Below, in pieces: positions 35,283 to 44,962 of a stretch of DNA of 64,000 bases. The DNA is from Sphingopyxis sp. (lineage in GTDB: Bacteria > Pseudomonadota > Alphaproteobacteria > Sphingomonadales > Sphingomonadaceae): NCBI RefSeq assembly GCF_016704835.1, contig NZ_JADIZJ010000021.1:620001-684000 (forward strand), given 5' to 3'. The translations under genes and the position numbers were made by a program. The first letter of the stretch is position 1, and every line of letters starts with the position of its first letter. The notes below the pieces were generated by a model. That model was not told the origin of the DNA and did no database searches. It saw only the letters and a program-made list of their open reading frames with translations.

Positions 35283-35744
35283 CTACAATTTCGGCAGGCG
35301 TCGGGCGACTGGTGAGGATTGGATGATGGCAGTGTCGGTCGATGCGAATGGGACGAAGCGATCAACCACACTTTGTAATTCGTGCTCATCATTGACCACG
35401 ACTTTTGCAATGAAGCAATCTTGACCTGTGACTCGATCTGCCTCGACGACTTCGGGTGAATCGGCGAGTAGCGTCTCCAGTTTCTTCACTTGGCCGGGCA
35501 TCGCGTTCAATCGCACATAAGCCGAAGTGCCGAGTCCGAAAACCTTGGGATCGATCAATACCGCATAGCCCAGGATCGCGCCCGCATCTTTCAACTTGAG
35601 AATGCGCTCGCTTACACTGGGACTGGACATGTCAATCAGGATGGCAAGTTCGCGGATGGTCATGCGGCCATCTTCGGTCAACGCCACGATTATCGCTCGA
35701 TCAGTCTTGTCGAGTTGCCGGATGACATAACGGCTTCGGTTCAT
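35283..35744 (-). CDS. Lrp/AsnC family transcriptional regulator
   Basis: 153 aa. Winged helix (LDKTDRAIIVALTEDGRMTIRELAILIDMSSPSVSERI) and an AsnC ligand domain (YVRLNAMPGQVKKLETLLADSPEVVEADRVTGQDCFIAKVVV). It stands alone, convergent with cusF, between the copper block and the virB cluster. Its target is not evident; the region 35138-35282 before it holds no gene. Confidence 0.9.
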   Translation of the reverse strand: MNRSRYVIRQLDKTDRAIIVALTEDGRMTIRELAILIDMSSPSVSERILKLKDAGAILGYAVLIDPKVFGLGTSAYVRLNAMPGQVKKLETLLADSPEVVEADRVTGQDCFIAKVVVNDEHELQSVVDRFVPFASTDTAIIQSSPVARRLPKL

Positions 35745-36108
35745 ATTTTGCCCCTAGCTGGATGACGCCAGCGGGGCCTTGTGATTGCGAAGGCAAATGT
35801 CCGATTCTGCCTTATTTTTGTGAACTTGGTGCAAGAATCTGTTGATCGCGAACCCACCTAGCAATGCGACGAACACAGTCCGCAGGATCAAGATTGAAGG
35901 TCAAAGGCCGTTAGCGGTTTCGATTGGCAGGTCGAAACGCCCCTAACGCCTTTCTGAATCCATAGCTGAAGCATTTGTCCATTAGCTATCAATAGCTTGA
36001 TAGTCGAACGGGGTATTCGCTCCTGAAAACGACAATTCAGGAGAGATGAACGATGAAGGGCAAGGCCGGGCCAAGAACAGATGCCAGACTGGTCAGGAAT
36101 AGCCTCTG
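35745..36108. other. Intergenic control region ahead of the virB cluster
   Basis: 364 bases between the divergent Lrp gene and virB1. It contains the inverted repeat at 35986-36003 and, at 36054-36110, an 18-codon frame with AGGAGAG upstream whose TGA overlaps the virB1 ATG; this may be a leader peptide. No larger gene is seen. Confidence 0.6.
35986..36003. promoter_or_regulatory. Perfect dyad, candidate operator of the virB operon
   Basis: CTATCAA, 4 nt TAGC, TTGATAG, a perfect 7-4-7 inverted repeat about 105 bases before virB1 in AT-richer DNA. The size and symmetry fit a helix-turn-helix dimer site. The regulator is unknown. Confidence 0.5.
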
Positions 36109-36789
36109 ATGGCCTATTCTGCGGCTGCCCTACTTGCCTTGGCTTCGCAGTGCGCACCCGGCGTAGCACCCCAAACGGTGCTGGCCATCATCCAAACCGA
36201 GAGCAGCGGCGAGCAATTCGCTCTCAACGTCAACGGCGGGCGGCAACCTGCCCGCCAAACCAGTGCCGCCGATGCCGTCGCCACAGCGCGGCGTTATGTA
36301 GCAGCGGGATACTCCGTCGATCTGGGGCTTGGTCAAATCAACTCGCGTAACATGCACTGGCTTGGTCTGACATGGGACACCGTATTCGACCCCTGCACCA
36401 ATGTTGCCGCCTTGGCCCGCGTCCTCACTACGAATTATAACTCTGTAAAAGTCGGACGCGATCCGCAAACCGCGCTTCGGGTCGCACTCTCGATGTATAA
36501 TACGGGAAGCCAGACGCGCGGCTTTCGGAATGGCTATGTTGCCAAGGTCATTGGCAACGCAGGCGTCGCTGACACGGGCGTCTCATACCCTGAAACCCCG
36601 CCGCCTGTTGCCGTCGCTCCACCAGCGACCAGTGAGCTGCGCGAGCTTCTAACCTCCGAAAACACAGCAATCCAAACACCGGCGGTACAGCCCCGCCCGG
36701 CACCGCCGCCCAAGTGGAACGTCTTTGAACGGGCCGCTTACGACCGCGAGACCCAAATGCTCGCCGAAATCGAGAGGAGCAGCATATGA
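36109..36789 (+). CDS. virB1: VirB1-like lytic transglycosylase
   Basis: 226 aa. Opens the peptidoglycan for T4SS assembly. The SLT fold is visible: catalytic Glu in AIIQTESSGEQFALNVNGG, then GYSVDLGLGQINSRNMHWLG and ALSMYNTGS. A Pro-rich tail follows. No clear signal peptide. It starts in a TGATG overlap with a tiny upstream frame and overlaps virB2 as ATGA. Confidence 0.9.
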   Translation: MAYSAAALLALASQCAPGVAPQTVLAIIQTESSGEQFALNVNGGRQPARQTSAADAVATARRYVAAGYSVDLGLGQINSRNMHWLGLTWDTVFDPCTNVAALARVLTTNYNSVKVGRDPQTALRVALSMYNTGSQTRGFRNGYVAKVIGNAGVADTGVSYPETPPPVAVAPPATSELRELLTSENTAIQTPAVQPRPAPPPKWNVFERAAYDRETQMLAEIERSSI

Positions 36790-37151
36790 ATGTCATCGTG
36801 CGTATCGGACGCGGTATCGGAAACTGGCGGGCAAAGCTGACCGCCAGTTTCAATACCATGCCGAAATCGCGGCAGAGCGCGATGTTGTGGGGCGCGGCAT
36901 TGGCTGCGGCGACGATCATTTCGGTCGCGAACCCCGATCCTGCCTACGCGCAGAATCTGGAGAGTTTCGCCAGCAAAGTGCGCGGTCTTCTCTCTTCGAC
37001 GCTCCTGCGTACACTCGCCGTAATCGCGGTCATCGTGACAGGCCTGCTCTGGTTTACCGGCCGCGCTTCGACTGCGGTGCTGGTCACGGTCATCATCGGG
37101 ATCGCCATCGTCTTTTCGGCTGACGCGATTGTCGGCGCGATCGCCGGATAG
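36786..37151 (+). CDS. virB2: VirB2/TrbC-type pilin
   Basis: 121 aa precursor. A long leader ends PDPAYAQ, and the mature part has two hydrophobic helices (LLRTLAVIAVIVTGLLWFTG and TAVLVTVIIGIAIVFSADAI) as in conjugative major pilins. virB3 follows after 4 bases. Confidence 0.88.
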   Translation: MNVIVRIGRGIGNWRAKLTASFNTMPKSRQSAMLWGAALAAATIISVANPDPAYAQNLESFASKVRGLLSSTLLRTLAVIAVIVTGLLWFTGRASTAVLVTVIIGIAIVFSADAIVGAIAG

Positions 37152-37155
37152 CGCC

Positions 37156-37500
37156 ATGATCGACGACACCGAAATCCCGACCAAGAACACCTTGTTCCTC
37201 GCGGTGACACGCCCGGCGCTATGGGCGGGGATTCCGATTGAGGCTGCGGTGTTGCTGCTGATCTCCAGCGCGTCGGTGCTGATATGGAGCAACAGCCCGG
37301 TTTATGCCGCGCTCGTCGTCGCCTTCGGCTACTCGATCTCGCGGCTGATCGTCCGCCACGATGTCAACGCCTTCCGTTTGCTGTTTCTGTGGGGCCGGAC
37401 GAAGCTCGGCAACCGCAACCGGGCGTTCTGGGGTGGCAGCAGCTATTCGCCGCTCCCGCTGTCGGGGCTACGCCGCAAAGGCTTTGGCCGTCATGGCTAG
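37156..37500 (+). CDS. virB3: VirB3 T4SS membrane protein
   Basis: 114 aa with one or two N-terminal membrane helices. The N-terminal LFLAVTRPALWAGIPIEAA and the later YSISRLIVRHDVNAFRLLFLWGRTK match VirB3. The ATG at 37156 gives the family length. It overlaps virB4 by 8 bases. Confidence 0.9.
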   Translation: MIDDTEIPTKNTLFLAVTRPALWAGIPIEAAVLLLISSASVLIWSNSPVYAALVVAFGYSISRLIVRHDVNAFRLLFLWGRTKLGNRNRAFWGGSSYSPLPLSGLRRKGFGRHG

Positions 37501-39886
37501 GCTTCTCTCCCCGGCAAATGCGGTTCCGCTCAAGGTCGCGCAGCGCGAGGCCGACCCGGCCAAATTCCTGCCTTACGCACGGCATTTGAATGAGGATATG
37601 GTTGCGCTCGATTCCGGCGACATCATGCTGACTTTCGAGTTGCAGGGCCGTGCATTCGAGACCGCCGATGTCCGCGACCTCAACGACTGGCACACCAAGC
37701 TCAACGGCCTGCTGCGCAACCTGCACGATGAACGGCTGTCGATCTGGACGCATCTGATCAGAATGCGGGTCGGTCAATATCCCGGAGGCACCTTCAAATC
37801 GGGGTTCGCGGCCAATCTCGACCGCGCCTATTTCGGGCGGATCAACCGGGAGCGGATGTTCATCAACCGCTTCTTCGTGACATTGGTCATCCGCCCTAGC
37901 GCCACCGGTAGCGACAAGATCATCCAGTTGTTCAAACGCCGCGTTTCCAAAGAGGTGCGGCAAGGACCGATGATCGACGAGGCACTCGTCGAACTGCTCG
38001 ACGACAAGGCCCGCGATTTCGAGAAATTGATGGCGCGTTGCGAACCGCGCCGCTGCACGATCTACGAGCATCGCGGCTTGATGTTTTCGGAAACGATGGA
38101 AGTGGCGGACATGGTGATGACCGGTCGCCACCGCCGCGTCCCCGTTGTGCGCGGGCATCTCGGCGGTGCGCTCTACCGCTCGCGCACCATCTTTGGCGCA
38201 GAAACCATCGAAGTACGCGATGCCGATGCATCGGCGTTCGGCGGGATCTTCGGCATCCGCGAATATCCCGCCCAAACCACGCCGCGCCAGTTCGAGGCGT
38301 TGCTGTCGGTCGATTTCGGGTTCGTGCTGACGCAGAGTTTCACCTTCCTCGGGCGGGCGGCGGCGACCGAGAAATTCCGGCTGCGGATGACGCAGATGGA
38401 AAATGCGGGCGACAGGGCCGTGAGCCAGGCCGATGCGCTGATCGACGCGGGCGACGATCTGATGTCGAATCGCTTCGTGCTGGGCGATCACCACTTCACG
38501 CTGGCGGTCTATGCGAATTCTATGAAATCCCTGCGCGACTATATGTCGGTCGCAAGGGCCGCGCTTGCCGATACCGGCATGGTGGCGGCGCGCGAAGGGG
38601 CCGCGCTTGAAGCGGCTTACTGGTCGCAGCTCGTCGGCAATTTCGCATGGCGCGCCCGGCCCGCACCGATAACCTCGCTCAACTTCGCGGCCTTCTCGCC
38701 GTTCCATACTTTTCCGGCAGGAAGTGCCGGTGGCAATCATTGGGGCGATGCGATTGCCTTGCTGAAAACCAATGCCCGCAGCCCCTATTTCTTCAACTTC
38801 CACAAGGGCGACCTCGGCCATACCCTCATCATCGGACCATCGGGCGGCGGCAAGACAGTGCTGCTCAACTTCCTGATGGCGCAGACCGAGAAGACCGGCG
38901 CACGGCAGATATTCATCGACAAGGATCGCGGCGCGCAAATCTTTGTGCAGGCCAGCGGCGGCACCTATCTCGCGCTCCATAACGGCGTCCCGACCGGCTT
39001 CTCCCCGCTCAAGGCGCTCGCCAACAAGGCCGAAGACAAGACCTTTCTGTCGCTGTTCATCCGCCAGCTCGTCCGCGCCGATGGCAAACCGATTTCGGTT
39101 CAGGAAGAACGGCTGATCGAAGACGGCATCAACGCCGTGATGAAGCTCGACGTTGCCGATCGCTCGCTGAGCGCGCTCCGCTCGATGCTCGGCATGAAGG
39201 ATTCAAGCGGTGTGGGCGCACGGCTTGAGAAATGGACGTCTGAAGGATCGCTTGGCTGGGTATTCGACAATCCGGCAGATTCGATGACGCTCGATGCCCG
39301 GTTCATCGGCTTCGACATGACCGACTTTCTCGACAACGCCGACATTCGCACGCCGGTCATGCTGTATCTGTTCCACCGGATCGACCAGCTTTTGACCGGC
39401 GAGCGGATGGTGATCTGCATCGACGAATTCTGGAAGGCGCTCGGCGACGAGGCATTCCGCCGCTTCGCCCAGGACGGCCTCAAAACCTACCGCAAGCGCA
39501 ACGCCGTGCTGGTGTTCGCCACGCAGTCACCTGCCGACGCGCTCAAGAGCGACATCAGCCATTCGATCCTTGAACAGGTCGCCACCAAGATCATGCTGCC
39601 CAACCCGTTCGGGGCGCGGCGCGATTATGTTGAAGGGTTCGCGCTGTCCGAAGCCGAATTCAAACTGGTGCGCGAAGAGCTTGCGCCCGAAAGCCACAAG
39701 TTTCTGGTCAAGCAAGGCCATGACAGCGTGGTGGTCGAACTCGATCTGGCCGGGCTCGATGACGAACTGGCGGTCCTTTCGGGCCGGGCGGAAACCACTG
39801 CCGTTGCCGACGAAATAATTGCCGAGGTGGGAAGCGATCCCGCCATCTGGCTCCCCCTCTTCCACCGTCGGAGGCGTCCTAGCTGA
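37493..39886 (+). CDS. virB4: VirB4/CagE T4SS ATPase
   Basis: 797 aa. N-terminal CagE/TrbE domain, then the motor domain with Walker A GPSGGGKTVLLNF (near residue 450) and Walker B MVICIDEFWKALG (near 640), followed by FATQSPADALKSDISHSI. It energises pilus assembly and substrate transfer. The ATG at 37493 sits in the virB3 end; earlier in-frame codons belong to virB3 DNA. The reading frame is intact. Confidence 0.95.
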   Translation: MARLLSPANAVPLKVAQREADPAKFLPYARHLNEDMVALDSGDIMLTFELQGRAFETADVRDLNDWHTKLNGLLRNLHDERLSIWTHLIRMRVGQYPGGTFKSGFAANLDRAYFGRINRERMFINRFFVTLVIRPSATGSDKIIQLFKRRVSKEVRQGPMIDEALVELLDDKARDFEKLMARCEPRRCTIYEHRGLMFSETMEVADMVMTGRHRRVPVVRGHLGGALYRSRTIFGAETIEVRDADASAFGGIFGIREYPAQTTPRQFEALLSVDFGFVLTQSFTFLGRAAATEKFRLRMTQMENAGDRAVSQADALIDAGDDLMSNRFVLGDHHFTLAVYANSMKSLRDYMSVARAALADTGMVAAREGAALEAAYWSQLVGNFAWRARPAPITSLNFAAFSPFHTFPAGSAGGNHWGDAIALLKTNARSPYFFNFHKGDLGHTLIIGPSGGGKTVLLNFLMAQTEKTGARQIFIDKDRGAQIFVQASGGTYLALHNGVPTGFSPLKALANKAEDKTFLSLFIRQLVRADGKPISVQEERLIEDGINAVMKLDVADRSLSALRSMLGMKDSSGVGARLEKWTSEGSLGWVFDNPADSMTLDARFIGFDMTDFLDNADIRTPVMLYLFHRIDQLLTGERMVICIDEFWKALGDEAFRRFAQDGLKTYRKRNAVLVFATQSPADALKSDISHSILEQVATKIMLPNPFGARRDYVEGFALSEAEFKLVREELAPESHKFLVKQGHDSVVVELDLAGLDDELAVLSGRAETTAVADEIIAEVGSDPAIWLPLFHRRRRPS

Positions 39887-39906
39887 ACTGAGAGAAAGGA
39901 AAGTCG

Positions 39907-40611
39907 ATGAAGAATTTTGCCAAAGCACTCTGTGCAACATTGCTGTTCGCTGCCCCGGTGCCTGCATTCGCGCAGGGGATCGCAGTTCACGACAGCGCCA
40001 ATCTGATCCAGCAGATAAATGCGGTCAGGCAGGCGATCCAGGTTGTGGCGCAGGGCAAACAGCAAATCGCCGAAGCGCAGAAACTCTATCAGGATCTCAA
40101 CAAGCTCACCGACATTCCGGCGCTGGCGCAGCAGCTCAAATCCGATGCCTTGCGCGATCTCGATATTTCGGGCGGCTCGCTCGACGGCTTCGGCAACGGC
40201 AATCTCGATGTTGTCGGCGCAGGCCGCGCCAAGGCCGATGCGGTCTATCGCGATCTGCTGGGGCGATTGGGCCTTTCAGGTTCGGAACAATCCCGCGCAG
40301 CCTATGACCTCAACGCTCGCAATATCGGCATCAACGCAGGTCTCGCCGAGAATATGGGTGCCGCTGCCACTTCGCGGGCGGAAGGTCTCGACCAGCTGCG
40401 CAGCCGCTTGGCGAGCGCAGGCACTGCGAAGGAAGTCGCCGATCTGACTGCGCGACTGCAACTTGAATCCGCCGCAATGCAGAACGACCAACTGCGCCTG
40501 GCCGCGATCGCCTTGCAGCAGCAGGCGCAGGAACGGCAGCGCGCCGCCGCCGGACAGGCCGCCCTCGCCCAAAAGCTCGACGAAGCGAGCCGATACTACC
40601 GGGGGCAATGA
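39907..40611 (+). CDS. virB5: VirB5 minor pilin/adhesin
   Basis: 234 aa. Signal peptide (MKNFAKALCATLLFAAPVPAFA), then long helices with the motif QINAVRQAIQVVAQGKQQIAEAQKLYQDL as in VirB5/TraC tip proteins. Clear SD (GAAAGGAAAG) upstream. Confidence 0.88.
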   Translation: MKNFAKALCATLLFAAPVPAFAQGIAVHDSANLIQQINAVRQAIQVVAQGKQQIAEAQKLYQDLNKLTDIPALAQQLKSDALRDLDISGGSLDGFGNGNLDVVGAGRAKADAVYRDLLGRLGLSGSEQSRAAYDLNARNIGINAGLAENMGAAATSRAEGLDQLRSRLASAGTAKEVADLTARLQLESAAMQNDQLRLAAIALQQQAQERQRAAAGQAALAQKLDEASRYYRGQ

Positions 40612-40612
40612 G

Positions 40613-40864
40613 TTGCGGTCGGCGATCTTCTGCACGGCATTGCTGCTGGCGGGGTGCGGCAAGCCCGCACCCCAGGCCGACATGCCGGCCCGGACTTGGC
40701 GATATTATGTCGCCAATCCGGGCGAAATCGAGCCGATGCAGAAGATTTGCCGCGAATGGGCGGGTTCAAACGCCTCTTCGGACACGCAACCTGCCGTGGT
40801 CACGACCAACTGCCGCGCAGCGGCTTTCGCCAAATCGCAAATTGCCATCACGTCCAGGGATTGA
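40613..40864 (+). CDS. EexN-like entry-exclusion lipoprotein
   Basis: 83 aa from a TTG at 40613 with GGGGG upstream, just after virB5. Lipoprotein signal ending LLLAGC. The mature part has RTWRYYVANPGEIEPMQKICREW and a final TTNCRAAAFAKSQ, matching EexN proteins that sit between virB5 and virB6 and block redundant transfer between cells with the same element. Confidence 0.82.
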   Translation: MRSAIFCTALLLAGCGKPAPQADMPARTWRYYVANPGEIEPMQKICREWAGSNASSDTQPAVVTTNCRAAAFAKSQIAITSRD

Positions 40865-40873
40865 AGAAAGCGC

Positions 40874-41870
40874 ATGGATTTCAGCGATCATGTTTTTACC
40901 ACGATGTTTGAGGCGCTCAACAATGCGCTGGCGGCGATCGTCGGGAAATATGCGGCAGTAATCGGCATCGTCTCGCCGGCGCTGCGCATCGGGATCGTGA
41001 TCTATATTTCGCTGCTCGGCTACGCGATCATGCGCGGCGCGGTGCAATATCCATTCCGCGAATATGCCTATCGCGGCTGTCAGCTCGCCTTTCTCTATTT
41101 TGCCGTCACCTCGCTCTATGGAACCCAGATCGGCATGTTTGCGCTGGGCGGCCTCCCCGGCCAGTTCGCCAGCGCGCTTGGCGGCTCGGACGTCGGCGGC
41201 CTCGGCGGACACTATGACAAGCTCGCCGGAACGGGCTTCGAGACCGCCAACACGATGCGGAAGATCGCCGCCGACTATCAGGAAACACAAGGCACGCTGC
41301 CCGACATTGGCTATGCGGTCTTCGCAGGCTTCCTCGTGGTGATGGTGATCGTTGCCACGCTGCTTTGTGCTGCTATCGGCTTTGTGATCAGCGCGTTCGG
41401 ACTGTTTGCGCTTGCCCTGTTATCGGTGGTCGGGCCTCTGTTCGTGGCGGCTCTGCTATTCGAATCCACACGTGGCTATTTCTTCGCCTGGTTGGGGGCC
41501 TGCATCAACTACCTGATGCTGATCGTCTTTGCGCTCGTGCTGACGTTGTTCCTCACGCAGACCGGCGATGCGATCATCGCCACCATCTCCGAAAATGACG
41601 AGATTGGCATGGCGGCGATCAAGGCGCTGGCCTTTTACGCGCTCGGCTTCTTCTTTTTCCTGCAAATTCCGATGCTGGCCGCCTCGCTGGGCGGGGGCGG
41701 GCCTGCACTCGCCAATCAATTTGCATCGGCCATCGCAGCGGCAGGCGGCTTTGTCGCCGGACGCGGCGCGACCGGCTACGCAGGCAACCAGCCGCGCCAT
41801 CGAACGCGGCTTTGCGCGCGGCATCGCGCGAATGCGGACGTCTGGCTCAGTCAGCCGCGGGACACAATAA
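40874..41870 (+). CDS. virB6: VirB6 T4SS inner-membrane channel protein, C-terminus frameshifted
   Basis: About 330 aa with several membrane helices (for example FAGFLVVMVIVATLLCAAIG). The frame is good to about residue 303. After GRGATGYAG the zero frame runs on to 41890 with unlikely sequence, while the other frame reads TSRAIERGFARGIARMRTS and stops at 41870, just before the SD of the next gene. A one-base change near 41781-41790 is indicated. Confidence 0.82.
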
Positions 41871-41882
41871 AGGGAGTAAGTC

Positions 41883-42224
41883 ATGGGTAAGCGTCTTCTG
41901 AGTTTCGCGGTGACACTGGCACTGATTGTGCCGGTCAATGCTGCCACCGCAGCGCCAAAATCGCCAAAGCTGGCCAAATGCGACGGCAAGCAGCGTCGTC
42001 CGGCCAATCCTTATGGTTCGATCCTGCCAAGCGTCGATCCGCTCAGCGGGACAGCAACGCCAGCAGCCCCGCCGCAAAGTCAGGAACGGGAACGCAGAGG
42101 CGTCGAGGTCTTCCCCGAGAAAAACCCGGCTGCACCAAGTCCCGGGAAGGACCAAATGGCAAGCCTGAACGCCAAGTGCCGCAGATCAGCAGCCTGTCAC
42201 CCAACCTCCAACCAGAGCTGCTGA
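41883..42224 (+). CDS. Small exported protein at the virB7 position
   Basis: Up to 113 aa. Signal peptide (RLLSFAVTLALIVPVNAATA), then a Pro-rich stretch PYGSILPSVDPLSGTATPAAP. No lipobox is visible, so it is not a classical VirB7 lipoprotein. From 42156 its frame coincides with an ATG that has a strong GGAAGG site and may be the true virB8 start, so the C-terminus is uncertain. Confidence 0.6.
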   Translation: MGKRLLSFAVTLALIVPVNAATAAPKSPKLAKCDGKQRRPANPYGSILPSVDPLSGTATPAAPPQSQERERRGVEVFPEKNPAAPSPGKDQMASLNAKCRRSAACHPTSNQSC

Positions 42225-42229
42225 ACGTC

Positions 42230-42916
42230 ATGGCCAGCGGCGTCACCGACAGAGACGATCTCAAAGCCTATTTTGCGGAAGCCGCAAGCTGGGATCACGA
42301 CCGCCTGATTGCGGCCAATCGCTCAAAGCGGCTGGCTTGGATGGTCACGAGTGTCGCGAGCTGCCTTGCGATTACAGGGGTTGCAGCGGTGGCGATGCTG
42401 ACCCCGCTCAAGACCGTCGCGCCCTATGTCATCACGGTCGATAAGGCGACCGGCGCGAGTGAGATAACCTCACCGATGTCGGGCGATAAGCAAATCACCT
42501 ATAACGAGGCCGTCGCCAAATATTTCCTCGCCGATTACGTCCGCAACCGCGAGGGCTGGATACCGCAGGCGCGCCAGGAATTTTTCGAGGGCGTTCTGGC
42601 GATGTCATCGCGCGACGAACAGGCACGTTGGACGGCGTTCTACAGCAAGGACAATCCTAAATCGCCGCAATCGGTATTCACCGATCTCGACACGGTGTTC
42701 GTTGCGATCAAGTCGGTGACTTTCGTTTCAAAGAACGTCGCGCAGGTGCGCTTCACCAAGACGCTCCAGCGGGGCACGTCTGCGACGGACACACCGGCCA
42801 TTGCCACCATAACCTATGACACCACCGACACCCCGACGACCGAACAGCAGCGGTTCAAAAACCCGCTTGGGCTGGAAGTGCAAAGCTACCGCGCCGATCT
42901 GGAGGTGACGCAATGA
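42230..42916 (+). CDS. virB8: VirB8 T4SS assembly protein
   Basis: 228 aa from the ATG at 42230. One membrane helix (SVASCLAITGVAAVAMLTPL) and a periplasmic NTF2-like domain with TYNEAVAKYFLADYVRNREGW, typical VirB8. The open frame extends upstream (LSPNLQPELLN), and an ATG at 42156 with a better SD would reach this frame if one base were missing near 42177; the start is thus uncertain. Confidence 0.85.
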   Translation: MASGVTDRDDLKAYFAEAASWDHDRLIAANRSKRLAWMVTSVASCLAITGVAAVAMLTPLKTVAPYVITVDKATGASEITSPMSGDKQITYNEAVAKYFLADYVRNREGWIPQARQEFFEGVLAMSSRDEQARWTAFYSKDNPKSPQSVFTDLDTVFVAIKSVTFVSKNVAQVRFTKTLQRGTSATDTPAIATITYDTTDTPTTEQQRFKNPLGLEVQSYRADLEVTQ

Positions 42917-43785
42917 AACGCAAGAGCGCCTTATTGCGGCAATCGGTGTTCCTCATGACCAGCGCCCGGCACTCGCCAGCGAAACACCGCGCCCGACTGC
43001 ACAGGACAATCGCATCCGCGAAGTCATTTACAGCGATACCCAGGTCTTCCGCATTGTCGGCGTTTTCCGCTCCGCCACCCAGATCGTGTTTTCGCCCGGC
43101 GAAGCGCGTTGAGCATGTCGCGCTTGGCGACACCGTATCGTGGGAAGTCGCACCGGCTGAAAATTCGCTGTTCATCAAACCGCGTGAACTGGCAGGTGCA
43201 ACCAATCTGATTGTCATCACCCGCTCGAACACGGGCAATCGCACCTATACATTCGAGCTATCGGCGAGGCGGGGTGCGATCGGCGCGCGCGCGGTCGATA
43301 CCTTCTTCAAAGTCGTGTTCCGCTATCCGCTCGAAGAAGCTGCCGCTGCACAGGCGGCTGCAACGCAGGCGGCTTATACTCAGGCCATCGCGCTGCAATC
43401 GGGGGCGATCCGCTCCGCGCTCGATCTGGCCGTTCTCGAAGGCAAGCGGAACCTCCAATATACCGTGCAGGGATCATCGGCGATCCAACCTTCCGAAATC
43501 ACTGACAACGGCCAGTTTACCGCGCTGCGCTTTCCGAACCAGCGCGAACTTCCGGCATTCTTTGCGGTCAACCCGGACGGAAGCGAAAGCATCGTACCCT
43601 TCGATGTCCGCGACGAATTTGTCGTGATTCACGGCGTGTTCGCCCAGCTCCGCTTGCGGCGCGGCAAGGAAGTGTTGTGCGTTTTCAACGAAGCGAAGGA
43701 TTTCTATGGACGCGATCCCAAGACCGGCACGGCGTCCAGCATCGTGGAACGCACGTCAAGCCAAGATAATGGGGAGACAAAGTAA
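42913..43785 (+). CDS. virB9: VirB9 T4SS core protein with two compensating frameshifts
   Basis: 290 aa. From residue 65 it is a normal VirB9 (VEHVALGDTVSWEVAPAEN, TNLIVITRSNTGNRTYTF). Between 42965 and about 43107 the zero frame gives basic nonsense, while the next frame reads SETPRPTAQDNRIREVIYSD and VFRIVGVFRSATQIVFSPGE, which is VirB9. A missing C at 42965-42967 and an extra base near 43107 would restore a normal N-terminus. Confidence 0.85.
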   Translation: MKRKSALLRQSVFLMTSARHSPAKHRARLHRTIASAKSFTAIPRSSALSAFSAPPPRSCFRPAKRVEHVALGDTVSWEVAPAENSLFIKPRELAGATNLIVITRSNTGNRTYTFELSARRGAIGARAVDTFFKVVFRYPLEEAAAAQAAATQAAYTQAIALQSGAIRSALDLAVLEGKRNLQYTVQGSSAIQPSEITDNGQFTALRFPNQRELPAFFAVNPDGSESIVPFDVRDEFVVIHGVFAQLRLRRGKEVLCVFNEAKDFYGRDPKTGTASSIVERTSSQDNGETK

Positions 43786-44962
43786 TGGCGGACCAATCCC
43801 AAGGGCGAACGCGCGACCGTCGATCAAACGCCTGATCCCGAGGACATCGACCGCGCCCCGGCCACCGAACGCGCCAGCAAGATGCCGTCGATACCGGGAA
43901 CGGCAATGGACCCGAAAAAGATGATCGGCTTTGCCGCTGCCGCAGGGGCCATCATGTTCACGGTGCTGGCGCTTGGAACGGGCCTGACCGGCAATGCAGA
44001 GCTGCCGCCCGTAAAGCCCAAGCCCGCACTCGAACCGGCGCAATATGATCCAAATACCGTCATCGCCCCAACGCTGGCCGGGGCAGCGACCGATCCGAAT
44101 GCGCCGATACCTTTGGGCGGGCCAATCGTCCCTGCCATTGGTGCGCAACCCGCGGCCTCACCAATGCCGCCGCCCAGCGCACACCAAGTCCCGCCAACCA
44201 TCGCAAGCAGAGGCACTGCGCGAAGCCGCACGGCGGTCATCGCTGATTGCCTATGGCGGGGAACGCGACGGGAACGCGCAGCCCGATTTACCAGCGACAT
44301 GGCGGGCGCAGTCAATGCCGGACGCCCGCTCGCCGCCGGCCACCAATCTCGACACTCTCCGGAGCGCTTCGGTAATTGGGCAGACGCAGGCGCGCCCGCT
44401 TCCTGACCGCAATTTTTTGATTACGGCGGGGAGCTTCATCCCGTGCGTGTTGCAATCAGCGATGGATTCCAGCCAGCCCGGCTATGTGAGCTGCATCGTC
44501 CCTCGCAACGTCTATTCCGACAATGGCCGTGTCGTGCTGATGGAAAAAGGCACGAAAATCGTCGGCGAATATCAGGGCGGCCTCAATCGCGGCCAATACC
44601 GGCTGTTCGTGCTGTGGACCCGCGCCGTCACTCCGCGCGGGATCGCGATCGATGTCGCCTCGCCAGCGACCGATGCTCTCGGTCGCGGCGGGATGGATGG
44701 CCGCGTGAACAATTTCTTCTGGCAGCGTTTCGGCACCGCCCTGCTCTTCAGCTTGGTGGAAGACGCGGCAACCGTGGGTGCAGAAGCCGTCGGCAACAGC
44801 GCCTCCAATACCACCCGCGTTCCATCCGACGCGGCTTCAACGATCTTACAGCAAAACTCGCAGATCAAACCGGTGCTGCGCAAGAATCAGGGAGAGGATG
44901 TCGGTATTACCGTCGCCCAGGATTTCGACTTTTCGACCGTTTACGGCCTCAGTCTCAAATAG
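43785..44962 (+). pseudogene. virB10: VirB10/TrbI T4SS core protein, frameshifted
   Basis: The ATG at 43785 overlaps the virB9 stop (TAATG). After MADQS the frame closes, but the next one reads KGERATVDQTPDPEDIDRAP, a membrane helix (MIGFAAAAGAIMFTVLALGT) and a Pro-rich linker. A second shift near 44190-44205 leads into SQAEALREAARRSSLIAYGG and the conserved C-terminal barrel (SFIPCVLQSAMDSSQPGYVS, KGTKIVGEYQGGL, GGMDGRVNNFFWQRFG). Corrected length is about 390 aa. Confidence 0.85.

Noticed and set aside
37364..38980. 538-codon minus-strand frame opposite virB4
   Set aside because: Antisense shadow of an intact VirB4 gene.
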